From the NCBI GenBank assembly GCA_027079365.1, contig JALWVW010000342.1, positions 1 to 11,157 on the forward strand: DNA of 11,157 bases. The letters are read 5' to 3'. This document shows positions 1 to 6,109 of the stretch, piece by piece. Under the pieces are notes generated by a model that had not been told where the DNA came from, ran no database searches, and saw nothing but the letters and a program-made list of their open reading frames with translations. The DNA comes from Campylobacteraceae bacterium (lineage in GTDB: Bacteria > Campylobacterota > Campylobacteria > Campylobacterales > Sulfurovaceae). The position numbers and the translations under genes were made by a program. Position 1 is the first letter of the stretch. The number at the start of each line of letters is the position of its first letter.

Positions 1-45
1 GATATCTTCTGTAGCAGTTTGCATAATAAAACATTGTGACATCAT
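1..45 (-). CDS. 5' end of an unidentified gene, cut by the window edge
   Basis: Fifteen codons of an open frame run off the left edge, reading MMSQCFIMQTATEDI. The start is supported by a GGAG ribosome-binding site 7 bases upstream (plus-strand complement at 53-56). It begins only 4 bases after the stop of the TPR gene, so it is probably the next gene of the same transcript. A second ATG follows the first directly. The stretch MQTATEDI resembles the opening of many GNAT N-acetyltransferases, but 15 residues cannot establish a family; that guess is weak. Confidence 0.5.
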   Translation of the reverse strand, partial: MMSQCFIMQTATEDI

Positions 46-49
46 TTGT

Positions 50-685
50 TTACTCCGATAGCTTTTCGATCATCTTGGCCGCATCCTCTATAGAAGGATC
101 AAGCGTGTAGGATTTTTTATAATATATCAATGCCTCTTCTTTTCTGTCCAGATCATACAGTGTGTTCGCATAGTTAAAGTAATGCAAAGCATACTCCGGA
201 TCCAGTTCGACTGACAAGGTATGATGCTTTAATGCCTCGGTATCATCACCCAGTTTATGTAGCACATTTGCCAACATTGCTTCGGCCATATCATGTTTGC
301 TGTCCACAGACAGCAGTTTTTCAAGATACTCTTTTGCCTTCTCATGCCCTTGTTGCCGTAGATGGACATAGGCCAGCTTATACAGCGTTTCTATATCTGT
401 ATCATCCAGTATCAAGGCACTACCCAAAGCCTTTTTTGCCTCTTCCATGTCTCCATTTTCTACTGCTTTGTCCGCACTTTGACGCAACTGCTCCATTCTA
501 CTTTGTGAAGCCACTGGTTTAGAAAAAAGTTTATCTGGATGAGAGATACTGCCTATGTGATCATCGGGTGTTTTGGCTTCAAAGTCAGTACCTCTTTTGG
601 GATGAGTTCCATTAAATATCTGCCTAAAAAACATAGTGAATATAACAGCAGACGCTATCATAAGTAACAACTGAAATAGTGTCAT
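50..685 (-). CDS. Membrane-anchored TPR protein, 211 aa
   Basis: Seen: one hydrophobic segment at about residues 3-20 (TLFQLLLMIASAVIFTMF), a polar linker to about residue 63, then four consecutive 34-residue tetratricopeptide repeats at about 64-97, 98-131, 132-165 and 166-199, and a short C-terminal helix. Known: TPRs form helical superhelices that bind other proteins. Inferred: an inner-membrane anchor with the repeats used as a docking surface; which side they face and the partner are unknown. The open frame extends 30 codons upstream, but I place the start at 685 because AAGGGGG lies just ahead of that ATG, and the longer version would add a tail with no ribosome-binding site that runs over the likely promoter. 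It is divergent from the YqeY gene and 4 bases ahead of a gene that leaves the window. Confidence 0.85.
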   Translation of the reverse strand: MTLFQLLLMIASAVIFTMFFRQIFNGTHPKRGTDFEAKTPDDHIGSISHPDKLFSKPVASQSRMEQLRQSADKAVENGDMEEAKKALGSALILDDTDIETLYKLAYVHLRQQGHEKAKEYLEKLLSVDSKHDMAEAMLANVLHKLGDDTEALKHHTLSVELDPEYALHYFNYANTLYDLDRKEEALIYYKKSYTLDPSIEDAAKMIEKLSE

Positions 686-709
686 ATAACCCCCTTGAAC
701 TATTATGAA

Positions 710-736
710 ATCATAGTATGATTTGGCTTTAGTCAA
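710..736 (-). promoter_or_regulatory. Candidate promoter for the TPR gene
   Basis: On the minus strand TTGACT (731-736) is followed after 15 bases by TATGAT (710-715). Transcription would start near 703, giving a leader of about 18 bases with the AAGGGGG ribosome-binding site. The spacer is short for sigma-70, so this is tentative. Confidence 0.35.
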
Positions 737-758
737 CCAAAAACTATCATTGCAGTAG

Positions 759-764
759 TATAAT
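759..764 (+). promoter_or_regulatory. Candidate -10 box for the yqeY gene
   Basis: A perfect TATAAT lies 25 bases before the start codon, so transcription would begin around 771, leaving a short leader that contains AAAGGAG (778-784). No good -35 box is visible, which is usual for primary promoters in Campylobacterota. Confidence 0.5.
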
Positions 765-789
765 TCACCAAACAACCAAAGGAGTACAG

Positions 790-1236
790 ATGAGCTTAAG
801 AGAGCAAATCAAAGATGATATTAAAGCTGCAATGCGAGCCAAGGAAACGGGAAAACGAAACACGTTGCGCAATATTCAGACTGCAATCAAACAGATAGAA
901 GTAGATGAGCGAAAAGAGCTTACTGATGCCGAAGTAGAAAAGATTCTAATGAAGTACGCAAAGCAGAGAGAAGAGGGTATCAAGCAGTTTAAAGAGGCTG
1001 AAAGAGAAGACCTGGTAGCCAAGGAGGAGGCTGAACTTGCACTCGTCAAGCAGTATCTGCCCGAGCCTATGGGAGATGAAGAGCTTGAGACTATGATCAA
1101 AAGCGTTATTGCCGAAGTAGGTGCAACAGGTATGCAAGACATGGGCAAGATCATGGGTGCCGCCAAACAGACCGCAGGCAGCAGAGCAGATGGCGCAAGA
1201 ATAAACAAAGTTGCAAAAAAGTTGTTATTAAGCTGA
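790..1236 (+). CDS. GatB/YqeY domain-containing protein, 148 aa
   Basis: The protein matches the stand-alone YqeY family: N-terminal LREQIKDDIKAAMRAKETGKRNTLRNI, the KQREEGIKQFKEAEREDL helix, VKQYLPEPMGDEEL, and the C-terminal GKIMGAAKQ and ADGARINKVAKKLL elements. Length is typical (about 147-150). Known: the same fold forms the C-terminal tail domain of GatB, where it contacts tRNA in the amidotransferase that makes Gln-tRNA and Asn-tRNA. The role of the free-standing protein is not settled; a tRNA-linked function is inference from the fold. It is probably soluble and cytoplasmic: highly charged, no signal peptide or membrane segment. The start is fixed by AAAGGAG 5 bases upstream. It reads towards livK with a 65-base gap that holds a second candidate promoter, so co-transcription with liv is possible but not required. 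Confidence 0.93.
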   Translation: MSLREQIKDDIKAAMRAKETGKRNTLRNIQTAIKQIEVDERKELTDAEVEKILMKYAKQREEGIKQFKEAEREDLVAKEEAELALVKQYLPEPMGDEELETMIKSVIAEVGATGMQDMGKIMGAAKQTAGSRADGARINKVAKKLLLS

Positions 1237-1263
1237 GTGATAAGTAAATCAAAAGTTTGTAGC

Positions 1264-1272
1264 TGGTACTAT
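1264..1272 (+). promoter_or_regulatory. Candidate extended -10 promoter for livK
   Basis: TGGTACTAT forms an extended -10 (TG-N-TACTAT). Transcription would start near 1279, about 23 bases before the livK start codon, with AAGGAG at 1291-1296 as ribosome-binding site. No -35 box is evident. There is no terminator hairpin after yqeY, so readthrough from upstream is also possible. Confidence 0.4.
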
Positions 1273-1301
1273 AGACCTTATCAAATTCTTAAGGAGAAAA
1301 T

Positions 1302-2426
1302 ATGAATAAAACACTAAGTTTGGTGGCAGCAGCTGCCCTCATGAGCACTATGGCAATGGCCAAAGAGGTAAAAATTGGTGTCGTCCTTCCATTGACAGGA
1401 CCTATTGCAGCATTCGGTCAGACCAGTAAAGGGGGTCTTGATATTGCTTATGCGCAGAATAAGACACTCAAAAATGGCGACACTGTCAAAATCATTGTGC
1501 TTGATGACAGAGGCGACAAAGCAGAAGCAGCAACTGCTGTCAAAAGACTTATCAACAAAGATGGCGTATCTGTTATCCTTGGAGAGGTAGCATCCAGTAT
1601 CTCTATGGCTATGGCACCTGTAGCGGACAAGGCAAAAACACCTATGATCACGCACGCTTCAACCAACCCAAGAGTCACAAAGGGTAAAAAGTATGTCACA
1701 AGAGCATGTTTTATCGACCCATTCCAGGGTGCCGTTATGGCAAAGTATGCGATAGACAATGGTATGAAGACTGCTGTTGTTGTCACCGATGCAAAACAGG
1801 ACTATTCAGTGGGTCTTTCAAAGGCATTCAAAAAAGCCTATGAAGCAGCCGGTGGCAAGATCGTTAAAACCGTTCTCTTGAGTTCAGGAGACAAAGACTT
1901 CAACGCGCAGGTCTCCACTATCAAACAAGAGAAGCCCGGCATCATCGCATTTACCGGCTATTATCCAGAAGCTGCATTGATGGTCAAACAAGCCAGAGCA
2001 ATGGGCATCGAAACTCCCTTTATCGGTGCAGATGGCGTAGGCTTCCCTGAGCTCGTCTCTATCGGCGGAAAAGCAGCGGAAGGTTTCATGTATACAGACC
2101 ACTTCAACGAAGCGGCAGCCAGCACCCCTGAAGCCAAAGCCTATGTAGACGCATTCCACAAAGCATACAACAAGCCTGCAGACTCTATGGGCGCATTGGC
2201 AGCTGACGGTTACGGTATGATCCTTGCAGCTATGAATGCCTGTATTGATGAAGGCAAAGGTTCTGATGATAAAGAGTGTATCAACACTCATCTTCGTGGC
2301 ACAAAAGGCTACAAAGGTATCACAGGTGAGATTACTATCAATGAAGGTGGAGACGCTGTCAAATCAGCAGTTGTGAATGCCGTTAAAGATGGTAAGTTTG
2401 CCTATAAAACAACTGTCAATCCATAA
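1302..2426 (+). CDS. livK: Branched-chain amino-acid ABC transporter, periplasmic binding protein LivK, 374 aa
   Basis: This is the ligand-capture subunit of a HAAT-type ABC importer, delivering Leu/Ile/Val (or related amino acids) to the LivHM permease. Seen: a Sec signal peptide at residues 1-20 (MNKT, then a hydrophobic core ending in AMA before KEVKIG), with no lipobox, so a free periplasmic protein. The mature chain follows the Peripla_BP_6/LivJ-LivK pattern: IGVVLPLTGPIAAFG, ITHASTNPRVT, the DKDFNAQ segment, FTGYYPEAALMVKQAR and FIGADGVGFPEL, corresponding to ATNP, KDFSA, YYGGYYPE and GPEGVG in E. coli LivK. Two cysteines near the C-terminus (in NACIDEGKG and KECINTH) could form a disulphide. 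AAGGAG lies 5 bases before the ATG. It is the only binding protein here, unlike loci with paired LivJ and LivK. Exact ligand specificity cannot be read from sequence. Confidence 0.93.
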   Translation: MNKTLSLVAAAALMSTMAMAKEVKIGVVLPLTGPIAAFGQTSKGGLDIAYAQNKTLKNGDTVKIIVLDDRGDKAEAATAVKRLINKDGVSVILGEVASSISMAMAPVADKAKTPMITHASTNPRVTKGKKYVTRACFIDPFQGAVMAKYAIDNGMKTAVVVTDAKQDYSVGLSKAFKKAYEAAGGKIVKTVLLSSGDKDFNAQVSTIKQEKPGIIAFTGYYPEAALMVKQARAMGIETPFIGADGVGFPELVSIGGKAAEGFMYTDHFNEAAASTPEAKAYVDAFHKAYNKPADSMGALAADGYGMILAAMNACIDEGKGSDDKECINTHLRGTKGYKGITGEITINEGGDAVKSAVVNAVKDGKFAYKTTVNP

Positions 2427-2443
2427 GCAGTTGTTTCTTTCAA

Positions 2444-2471
2444 TTTTTCCCGAGCCCTGCCTCGGGAAAAA
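2444..2471 (+). other. Strong intercistronic hairpin between livK and livH
   Basis: TTTTTCCCGAG (2444-2454) pairs perfectly with CTCGGGAAAAA (2461-2471) across a 6-base loop, giving an 11-bp stem 17 bases after the livK stop. The 3' arm is followed by AAACCC, not a T-run, and the same holds on the other strand, so it lacks the usual form of an intrinsic terminator. A likely role, by analogy with the hairpins downstream of malE, is to protect the 3' end of livK mRNA so that more binding protein than permease is made. That role is inference. Confidence 0.75.
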
Positions 2472-2493
2472 ACCCAAACTCAGTTTCTTATTC

Positions 2494-2527
2494 TAGTTTA
2501 CTTCTCCTCACCAGAGTAAACTATAAT
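2494..2527 (+). promoter_or_regulatory. Candidate livH promoter overlapped by a 9-bp inverted repeat
   Basis: TATAAT at 2522-2527 has TTTACT 19 bases upstream (2497-2502); transcription would begin near 2534, about 26 bases ahead of livH. TAGTTTACT (2494-2502) and AGTAAACTA (2515-2523) are perfect inverted repeats with 12 bases between them, so one arm covers the possible -35 and the other enters the -10. This is the geometry of an operator, although it could also fold as RNA in readthrough transcripts from livK. Confidence 0.45.
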
Positions 2528-2559
2528 GGGTAACAATTTCAACAATAAAGAGGTCTAGA

Positions 2560-3453
2560 ATGGATTTTTCTACCTTTCTACAACAACTCGTCAACGGCAT
2601 TAGTCTGGGCAGTATGTATGCACTGATTGCGATTGGCTATACAATGGTATATGGTACACTTCGCCTCATCAACTTCGCACATGGTGATATTATGATGGTG
2701 GGTGCATTTTTTGTCTACCTTGCCTCTTCAATGGGACTGCCTTTTCCTCTAGCTGTACTTGCAGGCATTACAGGATCTGTGCTCGTAGGTATCATGACAG
2801 ACAAAATTGCCTACAAACCCCTCAGGGAAGCTCCGAAGATTTCATTACTCATCACCGCTATTGGTATCAGTTTTTTCCTCGAAAATCTTTTTAATGTCCT
2901 TTTCGGGGGTGTGCCCAAGGCTTTCCCGGCACCTGAGTATCTTACCACCTCATTTAAGCTCGGAGAGGTTATTCTGCCCCTCATGGTCATTGTGATACCT
3001 ATTGTCACCGTACTTATTCTTGGTGGTGTACTTTGGGTACTCTACAAGACAAAGTACGGTATGGCGATCCGTGCTCTGGCTTTTGATATTCCTACAGTGA
3101 AGCTCATGGGTGTCAATGCAGACTATATCATCAGTATTGTCTTTGGATTGGGCTCAGCTCTTGCTGCAGTTGGTGGTATCTTTTATGCGATTAGCTATCC
3201 CTCCATTGATCCGCTTATGGGAATTATTGTGGGTCTTAAGGCCTTTGCTGCAGCAGTACTTGGTGGTATCGGCTCGGTGACAGGAGCGGTACTGGGAGGA
3301 TTTATCCTCGGCTTTACTGAGATTTTTGTGGTCGCTATGTTCCCAGATTTGGGGGGGTACAAAGATGCCTTTGCCTTCTTCTTCCTGATATTTGTGCTCT
3401 TACTTAGGCCTACGGGTATTATGGGCGAAGATTTAGACAGGGGGAGGTTTTAG
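2560..3453 (+). CDS. livH: Branched-chain amino-acid ABC transporter, permease LivH, 297 aa
   Basis: One of the two inner-membrane subunits of the Liv importer. The N-terminus follows the LivH consensus closely: LQQLVNGISLGSMYALIAIGYTMVYGTLRLINFAHGDIMMVGAF. Hydrophobic segments alternate with short loops throughout, consistent with about eight membrane spans. The conserved cytoplasmic coupling region is seen in KTKYGMAIRALAFDIPTVKLMGVNADYIIS, followed by GLKAFAAAVLGGIGSVTGAVLGGFILG. Length is normal for the family. The start has AAAGAGG 6 bases upstream. The stop codon TAG directly abuts the livM ATG, so translation is probably coupled. A run of seven G at 3351-3357 lies in the codons for Leu264-Gly265-Gly266 near the C-terminus; a slip there would shift the frame. 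Confidence 0.94.
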   Translation: MDFSTFLQQLVNGISLGSMYALIAIGYTMVYGTLRLINFAHGDIMMVGAFFVYLASSMGLPFPLAVLAGITGSVLVGIMTDKIAYKPLREAPKISLLITAIGISFFLENLFNVLFGGVPKAFPAPEYLTTSFKLGEVILPLMVIVIPIVTVLILGGVLWVLYKTKYGMAIRALAFDIPTVKLMGVNADYIISIVFGLGSALAAVGGIFYAISYPSIDPLMGIIVGLKAFAAAVLGGIGSVTGAVLGGFILGFTEIFVVAMFPDLGGYKDAFAFFFLIFVLLLRPTGIMGEDLDRGRF

Positions 3454-4485
3454 ATGAAAGGTATACTGATTAAAATAGCGCTTATTACTGTAAGTTTGGG
3501 GATCATCTGGTACACCAACAGTCACTTGGATATTTACAATCTCAGCATTGTCAACAATATAGGTATCTTTGCTATTTTGGCACTCAGCTATAACCTGATC
3601 AATGGTGTAGCAGGCCAGTTTTCCCTGGAGCCAAATGGCTTTGTTGCTATCGGTGCGTATATGACAGCAATTTTCATTATACCTATGGATACCAAGATAG
3701 ATATGTATGCCCTGGTAGATCCTGCACCTGTGATTCTACAAATGCAAGCAAACTTCCCTATTGCATTACTCGCAGGAGGTTTGACTTCTGCGCTCATGGC
3801 ATTTCTTCTCTCTGTTCCAGTTTTTAGAGTGAGGGGAGACTATCTGGCGATTGTGACACTTGGTTTTGGTTTTATTATTCGTATTTTTGCCATGAACTCA
3901 CCTGCCTATACCAATGGTGCAATGGGACTCAATGATATCCCGGAATTTGCTGATTTTAGATGGATAGGCAGTATCACTATCTTCACTTTCCTTGTCATGA
4001 TCCATGTCATCTACTCAAAATACGGTAGAGCCATGAAAGCCATCAGAGATGATGAAGATGCAGCAGTGGCAATGGGTGTCAACACATTTAAGGTCAAGAC
4101 TTATGCCTTTATGACTTCTGCATTTTTTGAAGGTATTGGCGGAGGCCTACTCGCCTCATTCCTTAGTACGATTGCGCCAGATCAGTTCACCTTCCTGCTC
4201 ACTTTCTATCTGCTCATCATCATTGTACTTGGTGGGCTAGGCAGTATGACAGGTACGCTAGTCTCTGCGATTGTGATTGGATTTGGTCTCGAGTGGCTAA
4301 GGTTCCTGGATGACAATATGACCATTTTTGGCTATGACACAGGTGCCCATCCCGGCATGAGGATGGTAGTTTTCTCCATACTCTTGATTATTACCATGCT
4401 CTTTGCACGAAGGGGCCTCTTTGGTGACAGAGAGCTGTCAGATATACTTAAAAGCAAAAGCTCCTCCAAAAGGAAGAATGTATGA
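3454..4485 (+). CDS. livM: Branched-chain amino-acid ABC transporter, permease LivM, 343 aa
   Basis: The second membrane subunit, pairing with LivH. Seen: an N-terminal span (GILIKIALITVSLGIIW), then the LivM signature region NNIGIFAILALSYNLINGVAGQFSLEPNGFVAIGAY (GQLSLGHAAFFGIGAY in many homologues), VFRVRGDYLAIVTLGFGFIIRI, and the cytoplasmic coupling loop SKYGRAMKAIRDDEDAAVAMGVNTFKVKTYAF, which docks onto the ATPases, followed by LIIIVLGGLGSMTGTLVSAIVIG. It ends in a Lys/Ser-rich cytoplasmic tail. GGGGGAGG (3440-3447, inside livH) lies 6 bases before the ATG. The stop overlaps the livG start as ATGA (4482-4485), indicating translational coupling. Family assignment is secure; the transported amino acid is inferred from the operon. 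Confidence 0.93.
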   Translation: MKGILIKIALITVSLGIIWYTNSHLDIYNLSIVNNIGIFAILALSYNLINGVAGQFSLEPNGFVAIGAYMTAIFIIPMDTKIDMYALVDPAPVILQMQANFPIALLAGGLTSALMAFLLSVPVFRVRGDYLAIVTLGFGFIIRIFAMNSPAYTNGAMGLNDIPEFADFRWIGSITIFTFLVMIHVIYSKYGRAMKAIRDDEDAAVAMGVNTFKVKTYAFMTSAFFEGIGGGLLASFLSTIAPDQFTFLLTFYLLIIIVLGGLGSMTGTLVSAIVIGFGLEWLRFLDDNMTIFGYDTGAHPGMRMVVFSILLIITMLFARRGLFGDRELSDILKSKSSSKRKNV

Positions 4486-5258
4486 GTAAGACAACCCTAA
4501 AGATTCAAGATATCACCATGCAATTTGGTGGTATCACTGCCATTGATAATCTTTCTTTTGAAGTAAAAGAGGGGCAGATCTATGGTCTCATTGGACCCAA
4601 TGGTGCAGGAAAAACTACCATTTTCAACATCATCACAGGCAACTACCAGCCTACCAAAGGTGATATTATATTTCAGGATAAAACTATCACAGGCACCAAA
4701 CCCAACCTAGTCGTCCAAAAAGGTATCGCCAGGACTTTCCAAAATATTAGACTCTTCAAGAGTATGAGTGTTCTGGACAATATCCTCATAGGTTTTCACA
4801 ATCGATCCCATTATAGTTATCTTGAGGCTATTTTCAGATTACCTCGCTATTTCACTCAAGAGAAAAAGATCAAAGCAGAAGCTATGGCGATACTTGATGA
4901 GTTTAGCCTTACGGAATTCGTAAACCACAAAGCTACAGATCTTAGCTATGGAAATCAGCGAAAAGTAGAGATTGCCAGAGCCATAGCCACCAAACCTTCC
5001 CTACTGCTTCTAGACGAACCTGCTGCCGGAATGAATCCCAGCGAAACAGAAGATCTCTCCACCATTATCCATAAAATCAAAAAGGATTTCAATCTTAGTA
5101 TTCTACTGATTGAGCATGATATGAAATTTGTCAACAATATGTGTGATCTTGTCACTGTGTTAGACTATGGAGAGAAAATCTTTGACGGTAAACCGGCAGA
5201 TGCCATTGTCGATGAAAAAGTTATTACAGCCTATTTGGGAGATTTCACACATGCTTAA
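4482..5258 (+). CDS. livG: Branched-chain amino-acid ABC transporter, ATPase LivG, 258 aa
   Basis: One of the two cytoplasmic ATPases that power the LivHM permease. Motifs in order: Walker A GPNGAGKTT (38-46), Q-loop in ARTFQNIRLF with Gln87, the ABC signature LSYGNQR (154-160), Walker B LLLLDEP (174-180) with catalytic Glu179, and the H-loop LLIEHDM with His212. The signature reads LSYGNQR rather than LSGGQQR, which is normal for LivG. The C-terminal YGEKIFDGKPADAI segment is also typical of LivG, and the length is usual. The start overlaps the livM stop by 4 bases, with AAAGGAAG (4468-4475) as ribosome-binding site inside livM. It carries the complete consensus catalytic set, unlike its partner LivF. 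Confidence 0.94.
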   Translation: MSKTTLKIQDITMQFGGITAIDNLSFEVKEGQIYGLIGPNGAGKTTIFNIITGNYQPTKGDIIFQDKTITGTKPNLVVQKGIARTFQNIRLFKSMSVLDNILIGFHNRSHYSYLEAIFRLPRYFTQEKKIKAEAMAILDEFSLTEFVNHKATDLSYGNQRKVEIARAIATKPSLLLLDEPAAGMNPSETEDLSTIIHKIKKDFNLSILLIEHDMKFVNNMCDLVTVLDYGEKIFDGKPADAIVDEKVITAYLGDFTHA

Positions 5259-5940
5259 AGTAGAAAACTTAGAGGTGTATTACGGCGTAATTGCTGCTGT
5301 TAGAGGTATCGATCTACATGTAGAGAAAAATAATATCGTGACGCTTATCGGTGCCAATGGTGCAGGAAAGACCTCTACACTTAACGCCCTTGTCAACAGT
5401 ATCAAGAAGAAAGGGAAAGTCACTGCAAATAGAGTCGATATCACCAAACTACCCACCCACAAAGTGATACAGGATGGTATAGCCCTGGTACCCGAAGGCA
5501 GACGCATCTTTGTCAACCTTACAGTCGATGAGAATTTACGCATGGGTGCCTTCAACAATGAGCGTTTTGAAGTGTTAAAAGAAGAAATGTATCAGCAGTT
5601 CCCCCGACTCTCAGGGAAAAAAGAGCAGATGGGTGGCACACTGAGTGGAGGAGAACAGCAGATGCTTGCCATAGCAAGAGCGCTCATGAGCGAACCAAGA
5701 CTTCTTATGCTTGACGAACCAAGTCTGGGACTGGCTCCCAAGATTATCGGTGAGCTTTTTGAGACAATCACTGAACTCAAAAAGAAAATCACCATCCTTC
5801 TCGTAGAACAAAATGCTTTTGCCGCTCTCAAGATCGCTGACTACGGCTATGTACTGGAAAATGGGAGCATCACCCTAGAAGGCAATGCTACTGATCTCTT
5901 GGGAAATGATGAGGTACGAAAAAAATATTTGGGAGGCTGA
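5251..5940 (+). CDS. livF: Branched-chain amino-acid ABC transporter, ATPase LivF, 229 aa
   Basis: The second ATPase, forming a heterodimer with LivG. Motifs: Walker A GANGAGKTS (34-42), a Q-loop position occupied by Glu82 in LVPEGRRIF, signature LSGGEQQ (131-137), Walker B LLMLDEP (151-157) followed by SLGLAP, and Gln186 in LLVEQNA where most ABC proteins have the switch histidine. The Glu and Gln substitutions are standard for LivF, not damage. The open frame begins at 5167, but I start at 5251: MLKVENLEVYYG matches LivF N-termini, GGGAG lies 10 bases before it, and the extra 28 residues would only be the frame-shifted end of livG. The chosen start overlaps livG by 8 bases. It is the last gene of the unit; no clear intrinsic terminator follows. 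Confidence 0.93.
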   Translation: MLKVENLEVYYGVIAAVRGIDLHVEKNNIVTLIGANGAGKTSTLNALVNSIKKKGKVTANRVDITKLPTHKVIQDGIALVPEGRRIFVNLTVDENLRMGAFNNERFEVLKEEMYQQFPRLSGKKEQMGGTLSGGEQQMLAIARALMSEPRLLMLDEPSLGLAPKIIGELFETITELKKKITILLVEQNAFAALKIADYGYVLENGSITLEGNATDLLGNDEVRKKYLGG

Positions 5941-6020
5941 TACTTCTCTTTGTTCCCTTTGGAAAAGAAGAAAGGTTTCTTACCGATAAGTCTTTCCGGG
6001 GACACACACAGCACCAATCT

Positions 6021-6054
6021 AAAATTTTCTGCTATAATACAGAAAATTTTCTGC
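6021..6054 (+). promoter_or_regulatory. Helicase promoter: extended -10 in the loop of an 11-bp inverted repeat
   Basis: TGCTATAAT (6030-6038) is a textbook extended -10, predicting a start near 6045 and a leader of about 65 bases. It sits between AAAATTTTCTG (6021-6031) and its perfect inverted copy CAGAAAATTTT (6040-6050), which are 8 bases apart. Because the core is self-complementary, the 12-mer AAAATTTTCTGC is also directly repeated at 6021-6032 and 6043-6054, exactly 22 bases apart or about two helical turns. No -35 is apparent. The rest of the 169-base gap (5941-6109) shows only weak short stems, such as CTTA/TAAG near 5979-5990, and no gene. Confidence 0.65.
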
Positions 6055-6109
6055 AATACCACGAATTACGCGATACCTTCCAGAAAACATTCAAACACAA
6101 AGAAGAACT

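Noticed and set aside
686..775. 30-codon N-terminal extension of the first TPR protein
   Set aside because: It covers the likely promoter of its own gene and lacks a ribosome-binding site; the ATG at 685 has AAGGGGG and gives a clean N-terminal membrane anchor.
2444..2471. Hairpin after livK as an intrinsic terminator
   Set aside because: Neither strand has a T-run after the stem, and livH to livF belong functionally with livK. It is reported as an intercistronic hairpin instead.
5167..5250. 28-codon N-terminal extension of livF
   Set aside because: It lies entirely within livG in another frame, has no family similarity, and the ATG at 5251 has a ribosome-binding site and the expected LivF N-terminus.
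5494..5811. Glu82 and Gln186 in LivF as loss of Q-loop and H-loop residues
   Set aside because: E. coli LivF has the same VPEGRR and LVEQNA sequences, so these substitutions are normal for the family.
5941..6020. Possible small gene or terminator after livF
   Set aside because: No ribosome-binding site with a credible frame is present. The short stems (AAGAAA/TTTCTT, CTTA/TAAG) are weak and not followed by a T-run.
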